Below the pieces are notes generated by a model. That model was not told the origin of the DNA. It worked only from the letters and a program-made list of their open reading frames with translations, and did not search any database. A program made the position numbers and the translations under genes. 7,426 bases of DNA from Pseudomonadota bacterium. Its GTDB lineage: Bacteria > SZUA-182 > DTGQ01. Shown piece by piece: positions 1 through 6,739 of this stretch. The stretch spans positions 1-7,426 of the forward strand of contig JAUWIR010000207.1 in assembly GCA_030605265.1 (NCBI GenBank), read 5' to 3'. Numbering within the stretch: position 1 is the stretch's first letter; each line of letters starts with the position of its first letter.

Positions 1-52
1 AATTACCCATGATGGCTCCCCTCTTTTTATGGTTTTTAAATTTTGCCATCAT
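1..52 (-). other. possible start of a further minus-strand gene (partial, runs off the left edge)
   Basis: On the minus strand an ATG at 10-8 is preceded, five bases upstream, by a purine-rich GAGGGGAG (complement of 16-23), a good Shine-Dalgarno match. The same frame is open back to a double ATG at 52-47, giving a possible N-terminus MMAKFKNHKKRGAIMGN, but that upstream ATG has no ribosome-binding site, so position 10 is the more likely start. Only a few codons are visible and no product can be proposed. It lies about 130 bases downstream of the carbamoyltransferase on the same strand, so it could be the next gene of that transcript. Confidence 0.3.
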
Positions 53-140
53 TAAGGTATATTATTTAAAGAGTAATGTCTACTGTTTTGAATAATATAA
101 TATGATTAACTTAATTATATATCAAATCGATTACGTCACC

Positions 141-1751
141 CTAATTGCACAGGTTGAATTTTTTCAGCGTTTCATATAAAAACGAATTATGCTCTTTTTT
201 TATTGTTTGTAGTCGTGCACTCCCATCAACATGGGTGATGGAAGGCAACTTTTTTCTATATTCCCTTTTTGTATAACATATGACCGACATATAGGGTATA
301 TCGCTTTTATTTGTAAAATATTTTTGGGCATCTTCGGCAGTTACTACAGGTGCAAAAGGCCTGTACCATTCACGGTGTTTTACCTTCCGATTTAAGATAT
401 CTCTCATATCTTTATTGAGAGGATTGCACAATATTGACCTGTTTCCCAAAGCCCGCGGACCTATTTCATATCTTCCTCTGATTACACCCACTATGAAATT
501 TTTATATATACATTTAGCAAGAATTCTTGGAACTTCCTCGGGATTCAATGTACGGTGTGAATAATAATCTTTAAACTTTCCAAGTTGACCTATATCAAAC
601 AGCTCATCTCCCAGGTAAGGGGAAAAATATTCCGGATACCCTCTAAATTTGTGCTTTCCATATTTATAATACACGTATAGAGAAGCTCCTGCAGATAATC
701 CGCAATCTGACGGATTAGGAACAAAATGTGTCCTTTTAAACATTTTTTTCTCTTCAATAGCATAATTAGCTATTCCATTTAAGGCACATCCTCCTACAAC
801 ACATAAATCACTACTAACGTCTTTATAATTATTTAAAATAGATAAAACTTCATTGGTCCAAACTCTCTGAAATGTATGGACTAAATTTTGAGACAGCTTG
901 CTGTTAACATCTGGAAGCTCCAGCACTTTCCTTAACAGCTCCCTCTTGAAAAACTTAATAATGTTTGCCTTTAATCCTGATGGAGGTCTTTTATTTATTA
1001 TTATTTTTGAGAATTTTTTCAATTCAGGGATATTGTTGAGTCCAACTGAGTTGACCAGGTGTCCTTTTCCGTAATCATTTAATCCTTGGAGCCCTATACT
1101 CGGAAATTTGCGGTATTTTAAGATATAATCTCTGCAATGCAGGGCCCATTCCTCAATAAACTCTCCATAAGCAGTCAATCCCATGGTTTTCCCGGCAGTA
1201 GAACCGGCAACATCAGGTTCTACACCGATAATATATCCCAGATTATTATAGTTGCGCCCAAACATAAGGTCATTTTTGTAGAGATATTCTATACCCTTAT
1301 CTCCATCCGCCTCAAACAAAACAGTATATCCGTCATTTCCAGTCCCATCATAACTTAATATGAGTGCTTGAGAAAAAGGAGAGGTATAAAAAGCTAAAGA
1401 GGCATGGCTTAAATGATGATCAATATGAAAGCTGTCTTTATATTTATAATTATGTTTATTGAGGAGGAAGATTAAGTTGTCGTATTCAATTTTTCTTCCT
1501 TGATTTTGGACTGCAATATAGTCATAATTCTTCCCCCATTTTTCTGCAATACGATCTAAAAAGGATTCCAATTCTTTAATATCAGTATATTGAAAGCCGC
1601 TTCTCTGTTTTCCTTCCTGGAGAGCGATACAGTGTAATTTGTAACGCTTCTGCCTGAAATATCTTTCTGCTTCCATTATGGCAACTACTTTCCCATCTGC
1701 TATTAAAGAAAAATTTGTATCGTGCCCAAGAGAGAGGCCTAAGATTTTCAT
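141..1751 (-). CDS. NodU/CmcH-family sugar O-carbamoyltransferase, C-terminally truncated
   Basis: This 536-residue protein belongs to the NodU/CmcH/TobZ family, which moves a carbamoyl group from carbamoyl phosphate, via carbamoyl-adenylate, to a hydroxyl of a sugar or antibiotic. The N-terminal Kae1-like domain shows the start MKILGLSLGHD, the metal-site motif H112-x3-H116 within HHLSHAS, SYDGTGNDG (133-141), GGCALNG (320-326) and PNPSDCGLSAGA (345-356). The YrdC-like C-terminal domain shows GRYEIGPRALGNRSIL (426-441), REWYRPFAP (460-468) and DGSARLQT (509-516). It then stops at residue 536, where family members usually continue for some 50 residues including an NTSFN-like motif. That end is absent, so activity is doubtful. 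The ATG at 1751 starts exactly at the conserved N-terminus; only a weak AAGAAAG lies upstream. It is divergent from the glycosyltransferase at 2091, and its substrate is probably a sugar of this locus (inference). Family assignment is secure. Confidence 0.9.
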   Translation of the reverse strand: MKILGLSLGHDTNFSLIADGKVVAIMEAERYFRQKRYKLHCIALQEGKQRSGFQYTDIKELESFLDRIAEKWGKNYDYIAVQNQGRKIEYDNLIFLLNKHNYKYKDSFHIDHHLSHASLAFYTSPFSQALILSYDGTGNDGYTVLFEADGDKGIEYLYKNDLMFGRNYNNLGYIIGVEPDVAGSTAGKTMGLTAYGEFIEEWALHCRDYILKYRKFPSIGLQGLNDYGKGHLVNSVGLNNIPELKKFSKIIINKRPPSGLKANIIKFFKRELLRKVLELPDVNSKLSQNLVHTFQRVWTNEVLSILNNYKDVSSDLCVVGGCALNGIANYAIEEKKMFKRTHFVPNPSDCGLSAGASLYVYYKYGKHKFRGYPEYFSPYLGDELFDIGQLGKFKDYYSHRTLNPEEVPRILAKCIYKNFIVGVIRGRYEIGPRALGNRSILCNPLNKDMRDILNRKVKHREWYRPFAPVVTAEDAQKYFTNKSDIPYMSVICYTKREYRKKLPSITHVDGSARLQTIKKEHNSFLYETLKKFNLCN

Positions 1752-1899
1752 TTCATTTATCTTTCTTGATTTATCAGGATTAGATGATATAAACGACTAT
1801 ATAATTTTCGGTATCTCTTTGAAAAATATCTACAATTACTTTATTTTGCCGACGAAGATAAAATGTCTCCCCCCACCATATCCCACAGTTTAAGCAAAA

Positions 1900-1964
1900 G
1901 CATAAGCTATTGATTCTCATCTTATGCAGTCATTAAATAAAATTTATCCGATATAGAATCAATA
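1900..1964. repeat. two interleaved perfect inverted repeats, pseudoknot-like order
   Basis: GCATAAG (1900-1906) is exactly complementary to CTTATGC (1921-1927). TATTGATTCT (1908-1917), lying in the loop of that first pair, is exactly complementary to AGAATCAATA (1955-1964). The arms occur in the order A, B, A', B', the topology of an H-type pseudoknot with connecting segments of 1, 3 and 27 bases. The repeats are seen directly; any RNA fold or protein-binding role is inference. The last arm overlaps a TATAAT box. Confidence 0.5.
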
Positions 1965-1968
1965 TAAT
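1963..1968 (+). promoter_or_regulatory. TATAAT box, possible -10 element for the plus-strand glycan genes
   Basis: A perfect TATAAT lies about 120 bases upstream of the GTG at 2091. At 16-18 bases upstream I find no recognisable TTGACA-like -35 (the sequence is AAATTT-like), and there is no TG extension. In such AT-rich DNA a chance match is quite possible. It overlaps the final arm of the inverted repeat at 1908-1964, which would allow repression or structural control if it is used. Confidence 0.2.
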
Positions 1969-2090
1969 GAATAGTTTCTTCGATTATCTTTAATTAAATT
2001 ATAAAAATTCATTTAACGCTTTAGAAAGAATTCATAAGTATTAGCAGGAATTTTAAGGTGAAACTTATTTGTAATTAACGGGGCGAAGCT

Positions 2091-3203
2091 GTGTTTAAAA
2101 ATGTTCACCCGCACATCACTTTATTCTTCACACGTGGTGTTTCATTATATACTTGGGACAAATTAGGAATGCTTGAACGAGAAATTGCCCTTTATCAGCG
2201 GCTAAATACCAGCGGCATACAGGTAAGTTTTGTAACTTATGGAAATGCTGAGGATTTAAAATATGCCACCTGTATTCCAGGCATAAATATTCTCTGCAAC
2301 CGATGGAGGTTACCACCCAAAATATATGAATTTTTTTTACCTTATTTACATAAACGGCATTTATTAGATGCTGATATATATAAGGCAAATCAAACAGATG
2401 GTGCAGATATAGCCTTGAGAGCCGCAAGACTATTTCGAAAGCCCTTAATCGCCCGGTGTGGCTATATGTTCTCCTCCTTTGCTTCCAAACGGCACGGAGT
2501 TGATTCGGTGTTGACCAAAAAGGCTAAGATGCTGGAAGCACAAGTTTTTAATGCAGCGAACCGGATAGTCGTAACTACAAAAAGTATGGGGCATTATGTT
2601 TTAGACCAATATGGGATGAAAGCAACGGTAATCCCCAACTATGTGCTCACTGATCTTTTCCGTCCTGCCCCTGCAACTAAATGTGTCCCAAGGCGTATTT
2701 GCTTTGTGGGGCGTCTGAGTGAACAAAAGAATTTGCTTTCATTGATCGAAGCTATTAAAGAATTAAACATAGAATTAGAAATTATTGGTGACGGACCGCA
2801 AAGAGAAATTCTCAAGGCCGGGTCACGAGAAAAAAGTCTAAAAATTCAGCTTCTCGGTAATATTCCCCACCATGAACTCCCTAAGCATTTTAATGCTGCT
2901 GAAATCTATATTCTTCCCTCTTTATATGAGGGACACCCTAAGAGCTTATTGGAAGCTATGGCTTGCGGGCGGCCGGTAATCAGCACGGATGTTCCTGGCA
3001 TACGAGAACTTATTCGGCATCGTGAAACCGGCTATCTCTGCGGGATCTCACCTGAAGAAATTCGGTTGGCTATAAAAGAGGTTTTAGCTGACGCTGATTT
3101 GCGTATTCGAATGGGCCGTAATGCTCGACGTTTTATTATGGAGCACTTTGCCTTTGATCATGTTGTAGAGAAGGAATTGTCTCTACTGAAAAGATTGGTT
3201 TAA
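2091..3203 (+). CDS. GT4-type glycosyltransferase (GT-B fold)
   Basis: The 370-residue protein has the two Rossmann-like domains of a retaining GT-B glycosyltransferase. The N-terminal acceptor domain opens with HITLFFTRGVSLYTWDKLG (residues 8-26) and runs to about 175. The C-terminal donor domain begins after IPNY (181-184) and shows FVGRLSEQKN (205-214), IGDGP (232-236) and the E-x7-E nucleotide-sugar motif E280/E288 within YEGHPKSLLEAMACGRPV. It would transfer a sugar from a nucleotide donor to a growing glycan at the cytoplasmic membrane face; donor and acceptor cannot be read from sequence. The start is GTG: an in-frame TAA sits only four codons upstream, and the next in-frame ATG (residue 27) would remove the first beta strand. 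The ribosome-binding site is poor (GGGGCG at 2080-2085). Length is typical. It is the first plus-strand gene after the divergent spacer. Confidence 0.9.
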   Translation: MFKNVHPHITLFFTRGVSLYTWDKLGMLEREIALYQRLNTSGIQVSFVTYGNAEDLKYATCIPGINILCNRWRLPPKIYEFFLPYLHKRHLLDADIYKANQTDGADIALRAARLFRKPLIARCGYMFSSFASKRHGVDSVLTKKAKMLEAQVFNAANRIVVTTKSMGHYVLDQYGMKATVIPNYVLTDLFRPAPATKCVPRRICFVGRLSEQKNLLSLIEAIKELNIELEIIGDGPQREILKAGSREKSLKIQLLGNIPHHELPKHFNAAEIYILPSLYEGHPKSLLEAMACGRPVISTDVPGIRELIRHRETGYLCGISPEEIRLAIKEVLADADLRIRMGRNARRFIMEHFAFDHVVEKELSLLKRLV

Positions 3204-3216
3204 GTAGGTTTAAGTA
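3197..3216. repeat. 10-bp perfect tandem duplication spanning a stop codon
   Basis: GGTTTAAGTA occurs twice without a gap (3197-3206 and 3207-3216), the first copy containing the TAA stop of the upstream glycosyltransferase. The second copy lies wholly in the spacer, so the protein end is unchanged. It looks like a replication-slippage duplication. Confidence 0.8.
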
Positions 3217-3364
3217 AGCCTAAAAATATATTGATAAATTTCGGCATCCCTTCATTTGTTGGTTTTTTTTCGGAAATAGAATCAAAGTTGTAAACTACTT
3301 TTCGGTCTGTAGGAAAGATGCCTGAATTTTTTTAATTTATTGGAAAAATGCGGATATAAAAGAA

Positions 3365-4384
3365 ATGAAAAAAGTATTCATAACAGGCATAACAGGTCAA
3401 GATGGATCGTATCTTGCCGAATTGCTACTGCAGAAAGGATATAAAGTATACGGATTTGTAAGGCGAGTCGCCTTGGAAGATGAACAGCACCGGCTTCAAC
3501 GTATCCTGAATATATTGGACAGGATTGAATTGATCCCTGGCTCAATAGAGAGTTATCCATCGATCTATAAAGCTATTTCATCTGTACGTCCTGATGAAGT
3601 ATACCATTTAGCCGCCCAAAGTTTTGTTTCCTATAGCTTTGAAGACGAATTTTCCACGCTTCAATCAAATATTAGCGGAACACATTATATTCTGGCGGCT
3701 GTTAAGGATATTGTACCCCATGCACGGTTTTATTTTGCAGGTTCAAGCGAAATGTTTGGGAAAGTAAATACAGTTCCTCAAAATGAAAATACCCCTTTCC
3801 ATCCTCGGTCGGCCTATGGAATATCAAAGGTTGCCGGCTTTGATTTAACCCGAAACTACAGAGAGGCTTATAATTTATTTGCTTGTAGCGGAATTTTATA
3901 TAACCACGAATCACCGCGCCGAGGATTTGAATTTGTAACCCGTAAAATTACCTCTCATGTAGCCATGATAAAATTGGGAATTATCTCTAAATTGGAATTA
4001 GGGAATCTAGAGGCAAGAAGAGATTGGGGCCACGCAAAGGATTATGTAATGGCCATGTGGTTGATGTTGCAGCAAGATACTCCTGCTGATTTTATCATTT
4101 GCCGGGGGGAAAATCATTCAGTATTGGAATTTTGTGAAAAAGCTTTTTCTTATGTCGGGCTAAATTATAAAGATTATTTGGTCATTAATCCTAAGTTCTA
4201 CCGCCCTGCGGAAGTTGAGATTCTCTTGGGGGACTATTCGAAAGCAAAAAATATTTTAGGGTGGAACCCAACTATAAGCTTTGAAGAGTTGGTTGTTGAA
4301 ATGGTTGAAAAGGACCTGGAATACAATTCAAAAAAAATACAACAATTCTATCCCGTCCAAGATCAGAAAGCGAGAGTAAGATAA
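3365..4384 (+). CDS. gmd: GDP-mannose 4,6-dehydratase
   Basis: This extended short-chain dehydrogenase/reductase converts GDP-D-mannose to GDP-4-dehydro-6-deoxy-D-mannose, the precursor of GDP-D-rhamnose, GDP-L-fucose, perosamine and related sugars. The N-terminal NAD(P)-binding motif is G8-x2-G11-x2-G14 (GITGQDG), followed by VRR at 32-34. The catalytic region reads AGSSEMFG (125-132), with Ser127 where the E. coli enzyme has its catalytic Thr and Glu129 conserved, then Y151-x3-K155 (YGISK). The GMD-specific NHESPRRG (180-187) with VTRKIT (191-196) and the C-terminal RPAEVEILLGDYSKAKNILGW (280-300) separate it from general NDP-sugar epimerases. At 339 residues it matches the shorter class of GMDs. 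The 161-base gap from the upstream gene holds no clear terminator or promoter. The start has no clear Shine-Dalgarno. No reductase follows to complete a GDP-deoxysugar. I am confident of the enzyme, not of the final sugar. Confidence 0.93.
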   Translation: MKKVFITGITGQDGSYLAELLLQKGYKVYGFVRRVALEDEQHRLQRILNILDRIELIPGSIESYPSIYKAISSVRPDEVYHLAAQSFVSYSFEDEFSTLQSNISGTHYILAAVKDIVPHARFYFAGSSEMFGKVNTVPQNENTPFHPRSAYGISKVAGFDLTRNYREAYNLFACSGILYNHESPRRGFEFVTRKITSHVAMIKLGIISKLELGNLEARRDWGHAKDYVMAMWLMLQQDTPADFIICRGENHSVLEFCEKAFSYVGLNYKDYLVINPKFYRPAEVEILLGDYSKAKNILGWNPTISFEELVVEMVEKDLEYNSKKIQQFYPVQDQKARVR

Positions 4385-4406
4385 ACATCGCCTAACTTCT
4401 AAATAA

Positions 4407-5492
4407 ATGCGAAAAATAGTTAAAACTTTAGCTTTGAATAGCTGGAATTCCCTGATTTCCGAACCCTATTCATCGGTAATTTTTGTTGGAGATAATGCAA
4501 ATTGGGTCCTAAGTTGGGAGATTCGAGAGGTTCAAAATATTGCTAATCGCCTGGGCATTAGGACTCAAATTTCTCCTCATTACGGTCTTTTCCACCAATC
4601 TATTTTTATTTGCAGTAAATATTTTTTATTAAATCCAAGGTCTTATTTTCGGGGAAATAATCATATAGGCTTCCCATATTTTCACGGCTATCCCTCATCT
4701 GAAGATCCCACAGCCATTTTATGCTATGAAAATCTAAAAAAATTTCATCATAAAATTTCCCGGATACAGGTTTCACATACCTATATGCAGAATATCATCT
4801 TAGACACCGGAATTGACCCCGGCAAAGTCTTTCTTATTCCTATAGGGATTAACCCTGACTTTTTTCTACCACAAACTGTGGAAACAAAACAGAGGTTTCG
4901 AAAAAAGTTTGGTATTCCGCAACATATGGTTGTGATCGGGTCTTTTCAAAAGGATGGAGTCGGCTGGGGAGAAGGCCTAAAACCAAAACTTATTAAAGGC
5001 CCGGACATTTTTTTAGATTCAATAAAAATGTTAAAGGAAAGGGTACCAGAACTTTTTATATTACTTTCCGGCCCTGCTCGAGGATATATGAAAAAAGGGT
5101 TAGAAAAGCTCAATGTCCCTTTCAAACATATTTACCTAAGAGATTATCCGGAAATAGGCGAACTTTTTCAATGCATTGATTTAACTATTGTTGCTTCAAG
5201 GGAAGAAGGAGGTCCCAAGGCCGTATTAGAGTCTATGGCCAGTGGAGTGCCTTTGGTAACAACGCGTGTCGGCCAGGCCATGGATCTGATCAAACACGGA
5301 GAAAACGCTTTCATGGTTGATGTAAGGGATGCAGAAGGGATAGCCTTTTGGGCGGAAAAAGCATTATATGATTCTGAAAAAAGGTCTGAAATGGTAAAAA
5401 ATGGACTTAAAACTGCCGGCTTAAATACGTATTCCTTTCAAACCCCACTCTGGTCAGATTTTTTCAAAGGGTTCGTTAATATGAAAGTATGA
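4407..5492 (+). CDS. GT4-like glycosyltransferase (GT-B fold)
   Basis: The 361-residue protein is a second GT-B glycosyltransferase, only distantly similar to the one at 2091. The N-terminal domain begins at SVIFVGDNANWVLSWEI (23-39). A linker IPIGINPDFF (144-153) leads to the donor domain, with a glycine-rich insertion around GVGWGEGLKPKLIKGPD (184-200) and the E-x7-E motif E267/E275 in REEGGPKAVLESMASGVP. These are the usual donor-binding features of family GT4; donor and acceptor are unknown. The reading frame opens only at the ATG, because TAA directly precedes it (4404-4406), yet there is no Shine-Dalgarno in the bases upstream. It lies 22 bases after the GMD stop and is probably co-transcribed with it, perhaps by translational coupling. 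There is no signal peptide or membrane segment, as expected for a cytoplasmic or peripheral enzyme. Confidence 0.87.
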   Translation: MRKIVKTLALNSWNSLISEPYSSVIFVGDNANWVLSWEIREVQNIANRLGIRTQISPHYGLFHQSIFICSKYFLLNPRSYFRGNNHIGFPYFHGYPSSEDPTAILCYENLKKFHHKISRIQVSHTYMQNIILDTGIDPGKVFLIPIGINPDFFLPQTVETKQRFRKKFGIPQHMVVIGSFQKDGVGWGEGLKPKLIKGPDIFLDSIKMLKERVPELFILLSGPARGYMKKGLEKLNVPFKHIYLRDYPEIGELFQCIDLTIVASREEGGPKAVLESMASGVPLVTTRVGQAMDLIKHGENAFMVDVRDAEGIAFWAEKALYDSEKRSEMVKNGLKTAGLNTYSFQTPLWSDFFKGFVNMKV

Positions 5493-5515
5493 AAATCTAT
5501 CCCAATTTGTTAGCT

Positions 5516-5581
5516 AAGGAGCTGGCTAAAATGATTTTCCAGAGTTTAAAATACCTCTTCAGGCTCCACATAAAAAAATAA
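5516..5581 (+). other. RBS plus 16-codon ORF ending in a stop, in frame with the next glycosyltransferase
   Basis: A perfect AAGGAG (5516-5521) sits nine bases before ATG 5531. The ORF encodes MIFQSLKYLFRLHIKK and ends with TAA at 5579-5581. The codon straight after the TAA is the TTG that opens the long glycosyltransferase frame, so both lie in one frame interrupted by a single stop. Two readings are possible: this is the true N-terminus of the glycosyltransferase with a nonsense codon (for example CAA to TAA), or it is a short leader ORF with reinitiation downstream. The sequence alone does not decide. Confidence 0.5.
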
Positions 5582-6640
5582 TTGTTGAGACATAAAAAAA
5601 GAGTAGTGGTTTTTACAAGCAAAGCTAACAAGGAAATATCCCGATTGAGGTTACAAAAAATATTCTCATCTCTTAAAGGATGTCCCAAAAGGAGAAAATC
5701 TTCTCAGGGGAAAATTGCGATTAATTTGAGACCTTTAAAATCTCCATGGGGAGGAGGAAATCAATTTGTTGACCAATTATGCAAATATTTAAAAAAAAAC
5801 GGATATCATATAACACATTGCTTAGAACCAGGTGTTTCTTCCATTTTACTTATAGATCCAAGAGTTGGTAATAATATCCAATTTGGGGTTAATGAAGTTT
5901 ACAAATTTAAACAAATATACCCCCATACAAAATGTATTCATCGCATTAATGAATGTGATCAGAGAAAGGGAACTAACTTTATTGATAAGTTGTTATGTAA
6001 AGCTAATGAAGTTGCGGATTATACTGTTTTTATTTCTCAATGGCTGCGTGATTATTTTATTGAGCGTTGGTTTGATGCCAAAAAGCCCCATCAAGTGATT
6101 CATAACTCAGCCGATTCTAATGTTTTTTTTCCTAAACTAAAAAATATTTATGTGCCTGGAGATAAATTTCGTATTGTTACGCATCATTGGTCTGATAATT
6201 GGATGAAGGGATTTAAAACATATCAAGAAGTCGATAAAATGATCGCTGATGGAGAATTAAAAGAATCTGAATTAATGATAATTGGGCGCTGGCCCAAAGA
6301 GCTTAAATGGAAAGCGGCAAGGACATATCCACCTTGTAGAGGGAAAAAATTAGCCCATTTACTTCGGCAGAACCATATGTATCTAACTGCCTCTTTATGG
6401 GAGCCGGGAGGTATGCATCATATTGAAGCAGCGCAATGTGGCTTACCTGTTATATATCATGAGAATGGAGGTGGAATTGTAGAAGTTGCAAGTTTATATG
6501 GTATCGGTTTTAGAGAAGATGTTAAAAGCGCCTTGCTAGAGGCCCGAGAAAGATATTCTGAATTACGGCAAAAAGTTTTGAATAGTTCATTCTCAAGAGA
6601 GGAAATGTGTCGTTTATATGAGAAGGTGCTTGTAATGTGA
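5582..6640 (+). CDS. GT4-like glycosyltransferase, uncertain start, possibly N-terminally interrupted
   Basis: From the first codon after the upstream TAA the frame gives 352 residues. The conserved part begins at GKIAINLRPLKSPWGGGNQF (43-62), a GT-B first strand and glycine-rich loop. IHNSADSNVFFP (173-184) is the linker to the donor domain, and E274-x7-E282 (WEPGGMHHIEAAQCGLPV) followed by ENGGGIVE (294-301) is the nucleotide-sugar motif of this subgroup. The sugar transferred is unknown. The first 42 residues are very basic and precede the fold. The nominal TTG start has no ribosome-binding site; other candidates are GTG at residue 9 and TTG at residue 22, the latter with AAGGA about ten bases upstream. 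The best start signal, AAGGAG plus ATG 5531, is in the same frame but separated by a TAA. The domain itself is intact, so a shortened active enzyme is plausible. The gene follows the previous glycosyltransferase by 89 bases. Confidence 0.8.
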   Translation: MLRHKKRVVVFTSKANKEISRLRLQKIFSSLKGCPKRRKSSQGKIAINLRPLKSPWGGGNQFVDQLCKYLKKNGYHITHCLEPGVSSILLIDPRVGNNIQFGVNEVYKFKQIYPHTKCIHRINECDQRKGTNFIDKLLCKANEVADYTVFISQWLRDYFIERWFDAKKPHQVIHNSADSNVFFPKLKNIYVPGDKFRIVTHHWSDNWMKGFKTYQEVDKMIADGELKESELMIIGRWPKELKWKAARTYPPCRGKKLAHLLRQNHMYLTASLWEPGGMHHIEAAQCGLPVIYHENGGGIVEVASLYGIGFREDVKSALLEARERYSELRQKVLNSSFSREEMCRLYEKVLVM

Positions 6641-6724
6641 TGAGTAAATGATAGGAAATTTTGCTTACTGCCTGAAAAGACTTGAAATTATAAAAAAGAC
6701 TAAGGAAAGAATGTAATAAATAAA

Positions 6725-6730
6725 AAGGAG
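6725..6730 (+). promoter_or_regulatory. ribosome-binding site AAGGAG of the broken methyltransferase
   Basis: AAGGAG at 6725-6730 is followed nine bases later by ATG 6740. It is one of only two consensus Shine-Dalgarno sites on the plus strand, and it marks the original start of the gene whose remains follow. Confidence 0.55.
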
Positions 6731-6739
6731 TCCTTACTT

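Larger units (their letters stand above)
1752..2090. other. divergent intergenic region, 339 bp, AT-rich
   Basis: This stretch separates the minus-strand carbamoyltransferase from the plus-strand glycosyltransferase and must carry the signals for both transcripts. I see no convincing gene in it. It holds two interleaved perfect inverted repeats (1900-1927 and 1908-1964), a C6 run at 1869-1874 and a TATAAT box at 1963-1968, each listed separately. For the minus-strand gene I found only weak -10 candidates (a TATAGT-like box near 1790-1796) without a convincing -35 partner. Confidence 0.7.

Noticed and set aside
95..120. Inverted repeat ATATAAT/ATTATAT downstream of the carbamoyltransferase as a terminator
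   Set aside because: The 7-bp stem is entirely A/T with a 12-base loop and no following T run on the minus strand, so it is too weak to call a terminator.
2128..2427. Minus-strand 99-codon frame inside the first glycosyltransferase
   Set aside because: It lies wholly opposite a strongly supported coding region and has no domain-like features.
3243..3322. GGCATC (3243-3248) and GATGCC (3317-3322) as a hairpin between the first glycosyltransferase and gmd
   Set aside because: Only six base pairs with a loop of nearly 70 bases; expected by chance.
6648..6716. 22-codon ORF beginning MIGNFAYCLKRLEIIKK after the third glycosyltransferase
   Set aside because: No ribosome-binding site, very short, no recognisable similarity. 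It could be a remnant of another gene but cannot be supported.
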